A stretch of DNA of 64,000 bases from Siphonodentalium dalli (taxonomy: Eukaryota; Mollusca; Scaphopoda; Gadilida; Siphonodentaliidae), in the NCBI GenBank assembly GCA_032622095.1, contig CP136068.1, positions 59,544,025-59,608,024 on the forward strand. Direction: 5' to 3'. The notes beneath the pieces are model-generated. The model was not told where the DNA came from. It did not search any database and saw only the letters and a program-made list of their open reading frames with translations. The position numbers and the translations under genes were made by a program. Of this stretch, positions 60,158-64,000 are shown one piece after another. Numbering within the stretch: position 1 is the first letter of the stretch; the number at the start of each line of letters is the position of its first letter.

Positions 60158-61034
60158 CTTATCAATATGATAACACCAATTAAAGACCCATCAAATCTTT
60201 AATGTCGTACTAGCTTTCGGCTATACAGCCTTCGTCGGGTACATGTAGAAACACAGTATCTAGGGCTAACCATCACCAACACCCTCACTTGGTCATCCCA
60301 CATATCAAAGATAGTAAGAAAAGCTGGCAGTACCCTTGGATTCCTCCGTCGAAAACCTTAGGAGAGCGGACAAAAAACACACAAAAATGGCCTATGAATC
60401 CACAGTAAGATCCACCCTTGAATATGCAGCAGAAGTTTGGGATCCATACCAACAAAAAGACATCAACGCCATAGAAAGAATCAACAAAAGAGGGGTGCGA
60501 TTCATCGAAAACAACTACCACGCAAGAACAAAAGGGGCCGTAACTGAAATGCTAATAGAACAACTTATGGAGCCACTACACCAAAGAAGAAACACGATGA
60601 GAATGAAGCTGTTCGGCAGAGTAGTGGATGGGCTGGTGCCGGCTATTCGATCAAAAGACATACTAATACCAAAAAAGAAAGGAAGGAAAATAAAGGCGAA
60701 AAAGTACCCAGGCTATATAACATCAAACCCTGTCGAAAAGGAGGAGTGTATTAACTCTAACTCCATCGAAAGGATACGAGCCAACACGGCACAATTTAGA
60801 CACTCGTTCTTTGTTCGAGCTATCGATGAGTGGAACAGCCTGGAGGATAGCACATGCGAGGAAACAACGGATAAAACAGCATAGTCCTCCCACAGCGCAA
60901 ATACAGTCGAGAGGCTCCAGCGCTGAAACACATACAGATACAGATACATGTACCCGACGAAGGCTGTATAGCCGAAAGCTAGTACGACATTAAAGATTTG
61001 ATGGGCCTTTAATTGGTGTTATCATATTGATAAG
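60158..61034. repeat. 90-bp near-perfect inverted repeat flanking a LINE tail
   Basis: 60158-60247 and 60945-61034 are inverse copies with one difference seen by eye (A/G in 'aaagacccat' versus 'aaaggcccat'). The right copy is in the position of the LINE 3' untranslated end. It includes 'cccgacgaaggctgtatagc' and 'cgaaagctagtacgac'. The left copy is the same sequence reversed, placed directly upstream of the coding fragment. Confidence 0.88.
60257..60884 (+). pseudogene. LINE reverse transcriptase C-terminal fragment, one frameshift
   Basis: The first frame YLGLTITNTLTWSSHISKIV then AGSTLGFLRR runs to about 60350. A one-base shift in an A run moves to the frame NLRRADKKHTKMAYESTVRS, TLEYAAEVWDPYQQKDINAI, ...RHSFFVRAIDEWNSL, ending at 60884. 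The order Y-L-G-x-x-I...L-G-F-L-R-R-N-L...L-E-Y-A-x-x-V-W-D-P...S-F-F-x-R-x-I-x-x-W-N-S-L is typical of CR1/L2/jockey-like ORF2 C-termini. The second frame is 182 codons without a stop, so it is younger than the fragments at 11022 and 12179. It is 5' truncated and bounded by the inverted repeat. Confidence 0.85.
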
Positions 61035-61079
61035 TGCCCCAAGTGCGCCCATAGTCACGTACATGGTATGTTCTGTCAG

Positions 61080-61491
61080 CTTAGGCGCACAAACCACTTG
61101 ATAAATTGATGGGAATATTGCAGATTTGAATTCATATAATACCGTCTATCAGAATCGGTGTGACTAATTTTTATACTTTAGTCATTTAAGGTCGTATTGA
61201 CCCTTTCCGCCGGACCCATATACTCCCATATTATAGCGATGTATATGGTATTCTGTCAGCTTAGACGCACAAACTACTGGATAATTTATCCAGTAGTTTG
61301 TGCGCCTAAGCAGACAGAATACCCTATACATCGCTATAATATTGGAGTATATGGGTCCGGCGGAAAGGGTCAATACGACCTTAAATGACTAAAATATAAA
61401 AATTAGTCGCACCGATTCTGATAGACGGGTACTATGTGAATTCAAATCTGCAATATTCCCATTAATTTATCATGTAGTTTGTGCGCCTAAG
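61080..61491. repeat. 412-bp palindrome with no spacer
   Basis: The centre is near 61285 (CTGGATAA/TTATCCAG). The arms of about 206 bp match almost throughout: 'cttaggcgcacaaac' at both outer ends, and 'ccctttccgccggacccata', 'tatagcgatgtata' and 'ttcaaatctgcaatattccc' in inverse. The word TTAGRCGCACAAACTAC also sits at the centre, so each arm begins and ends with it. A partial third copy of the arm end lies at 61040-61079. Confidence 0.88.
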
Positions 61492-61499
61492 TTTATATA

Positions 61500-61552
61500 T
61501 ATATATGATCAGGAGTTAATGAGCGAATGAGAGAGAGACAGACAGACAGACA

Positions 61553-61589
<37 letters not shown>

Positions 61590-61705
61590 TCCCGAGTACC
61601 AGATTATCGATCGAGAATAACCCGGATATGCGTTCCGGAACTGAGTCAATACTATATATGCACACGCGCCGCCATTCGAATGATCAGCGGCTAACGAACG
61701 AACGG

Positions 61706-61760
<55 letters not shown>
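61500..61760 (-). repeat. AT, GA and CAGA microsatellites, inverse counterpart of 59750-60120
   Basis: An AT tract (61495-61507), GAGAGACAGACAGACAGACA, then a GA tract, then 'agattatcgatcgagaataa', the inverse of 'ttattctcgattgataatct' at 59985. An (AT)n tract of about 48 bp follows at 61709-61757. 61761-62103 contains nothing recognised. Confidence 0.75.
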
Positions 61761-62103
61761 TATGTGTATTGTGTCAGCCAAAAGCGAACGCGAACCGCGA
61801 ATCGCGAACGGTATATATAGTATAATTATATACTTAGTCTGGGCGAAACATGGGGATTGTAATGGCGTGTCTGCATGCTGCATATGAGTTCCGGCCTGTG
61901 AATCAGTCGGTCATGTTCATAGCGCATTATTTATATCTCAATTATGTTTCGACCAGATATATAGCTGTACCTGGGTCTGGGGAGAACGAGAAACACGGAG
62001 TTGGTAATGCCGTGTCTACAATTATGCGTACACGTATAAGTCCCAATTGGTGAATCAGTTGGTCATACGCATAGCGCATTATTGGTATCTTATCTATATT
62101 TCG

Positions 62104-64000
62104 ACGAGAAATGTCCGAAATTTGTTAGCGGTTGACATGGATTATGGCCAAATGGACAGATCTAACCCATAACTGAAGACAAGTTATAGTATGGAATCCA
62201 ATTTTGTATTCAAAAAGCTACGACAGCCGCCAATGGATCAAGACAATATCGGTTTCCTATCAGTTAACCCTTGGCGGGTGATGTCGATTTTATGCAAAAT
62301 TGGTTCAAATTAGAGCAGTTGACAAAAATTATGGCCAATTGGATATATTTAACACACAACTAATGGTTAGTCATAGTATAGGATCCAATTATGTATTCAA
62401 AAAGGTACGACAGCCATATCGGTTTCCTAGCAGTTAACCCTTGGCGGATGATGTCGATTTTATCCGAATTTTTTTCAAATTAGAGAAGTTGACATGGATT
62501 ATGTCCAATTGGACAGATTTAACCCATAACTGATGACAAGTTATAATATAGGATCCAATTATGTATACAAAAAGCTACGACAGCCATCAATCTGTAATGA
62601 CAATATCGGTTTCCTATCAGTTAACCCTTGACGGGTGATGCCAATTTTATGCGAAATTGCTTCAAATTAGAGAATTTATACATAAATTATGGTAATCTGT
62701 GCAGGTCCTACCCATAACTGATGGCAGGTCATAGTACATTATCCGATTATGTATTCAAAAAGCTACGACAGCCATCCATAGGTATAGACAATATCAGTTT
62801 CCAATCAGTTAACCCTTGACAGGTGATGCCGATTTTATGCGAAATTGGTTCAAATTAGAGAATTTAACATAAATTATGGTAATCTGTGCAGATCCTACCC
62901 ATAACTGATGGCAGGTCATAGTATAGTATCCAATTATGTATTCCAAAAGCTACGACAGCCATCAATCTGTAGTGAAAATATCGGTTTCCTATCAGTTAAC
63001 CCTTAACGGGTGATGTCAATTTTATCCGAAATGTGTTCAAATTAGAGCAGTTGACATGGATTATGGCTAATTGGACACATCTAACCCATAACTGATGACA
63101 AGATATAGTATGGGATCCAATTATGTATTCAAAAAGCTACGACAGCCATCCATAGGTATTGACAATATCGGTTTCCTATCAGTTAACCCTTGACGGGTGA
63201 TGCCGATTTTATGCGAAATTGGTTCAAATTAGAGAATTTAACATAAATTATGGTAATCTGTGCAGATCCTACCCATAACTGATGGCAGGTTATAGTATAG
63301 TATCCAATTATCTATTCAAAAAGCTACGACAGCCATCCATAGGTATGGACAATATCGGTTTCCTATCAGTTAACCCTTGGCGGGTGATGTCGATTTTATC
63401 CGAATTTTGTTCAAATTAGAGCAGTTGACATGGATTATGGCTAATTGGACACATCTAACCGATAACTAATGACAAGTTATAGTATGGGATCCAATTATGT
63501 ACTCAAAAAGCTACGACAGCCACCAATGCGCAAAGACAATATCGGTTTCCTATCAGTTAACCCTTGGTGGGTGATGTCGATTTTATGCAAAATTGGTTCA
63601 AATTAGAGCAGTTGACAAGAATTATGGCCAATTGGATATATTTAACACACAACTGATGGTTAGTCATAGTATAGGATCCAATTATGTATTCAAAAAGGCA
63701 CGACAGCCATCCATAGGTATGGACAGTATCGGTTTCCTATCAGTTAACCCTTGGCTGGTGATGTCGATTTTATCCGAATTTTGTTCAAATTAGAGCAGTT
63801 GACATGGATTATGGCCAATTGGACATATTTAACCCATAACTGATGACAAGTTATAGTATGGGATCCAATTTTGTATTCAAAAAGCTACGACAGCCACCAA
63901 TGTGTGAAGACAATATCGGTTTCCTATCAGTTAACCCTTGGCGGGTGATGTCGATTTTATGCAAAATTGGTTCAAATTAGAGCAGTTGACAAGAATTATG
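62104..64000 (+). repeat. 187-bp satellite array running off the right edge
   Basis: 'cagttaaccctt' occurs at 62261, 62431, 62618, 62806, 62993, 63180, 63367, 63554, 63741 and 63928. The spacing is 187-188 bp except for one 170-bp unit carrying a deletion. Other constant words are 'aaaagctacgacagcca', 'gtgatgtcgattttat', 'ggttcaaattagagcagttg' and 'tataggatccaattatgtat'. Two monomer variants, one with 'ccataggtatggac' and one with 'ccaatgcgcaaagac', alternate irregularly. No coding capacity. Confidence 0.93.

Noticed and set aside
62104-64000. Regularly spaced repeat considered as a CRISPR array
   Set aside because: The whole 187-bp unit is repeated, there are no unique spacers, and the sequence is eukaryotic.

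Overview
This is a eukaryotic, repeat-dominated window. There are no bacterial-style operons. Coding sequence is limited to a few exons with GT/AG borders and decayed retrotransposon fragments. From memory, 'gggccataactctg' arrays and elements ending in 'taagttgagcta' or 'gtcgggggcataa' are abundant in bivalve and other mollusc genomes, so a mollusc, probably a bivalve, is the best guess. I could not test this by search.

One host gene is recognisable. It is a minus-strand homologue of RBM48, an RRM protein of the minor (U12) spliceosome. Three coding exons are visible: 43725-43915 (first half of the RRM), about 31957-32090 (second half of the RRM) and 25401-26312 (C-terminal region). The first exon, probably one exon between the second and third, and the last exon were not found. 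The introns carry most of the repeats between 21 and 44 kb.

The dominant content is a group of non-autonomous elements, here called families A (from 1 to 58762), B (21-31.6 kb), C (17-53 kb), E (7.8-10.9 kb), F (33-38 kb) and H (55-56 kb). They share little sequence at their ends but have the same plan. Families A, B, C, E and F show a 5' hairpin, then a short inverted-repeat arm, a core of tandem monomers of about 130-190 bp, a GGAC/ACAG/CACA microsatellite, and a 3' hairpin whose right arm is the partner of the 5' arm. H shows only the core, microsatellite and 3' hairpin. Every copy points the same way. In the one case where the empty site can be read there is no target-site duplication. 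This resembles the HINE/Helentron (rolling-circle) type of element. A related family D forms a head-to-tail array at 48.3-54.4 kb and a reversed copy at 44.4-46.1 kb.

Nested in these are cut-and-paste-like elements: a 925-bp hAT-type element with a perfect 8-bp duplication (17904-18828), a possible PIF/Harbinger-type element flanked by TTA (13870-14646), two CAGGGTTTCC elements, several foldback elements, and a 4.4-kb palindrome (39011-43406) inside an RBM48 intron. Retroelement remains are two LINE C-terminal pseudogenes (11.0 and 12.2-12.7 kb), a third LINE tail flanked by an inverted copy of its own 3' end (60.2-61.0 kb), and a DIRS-like retrotransposon with RT, RNase H and tyrosine recombinase remnants (46.6-48.1 kb).

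The right end holds a 22-bp palindromic minisatellite (58.8-59.2 kb), a nest of inverted repeats and microsatellites (59.2-61.8 kb), and a 187-bp satellite that runs off the window (62.1-64.0 kb). No rRNA, tRNA or CRISPR was found.
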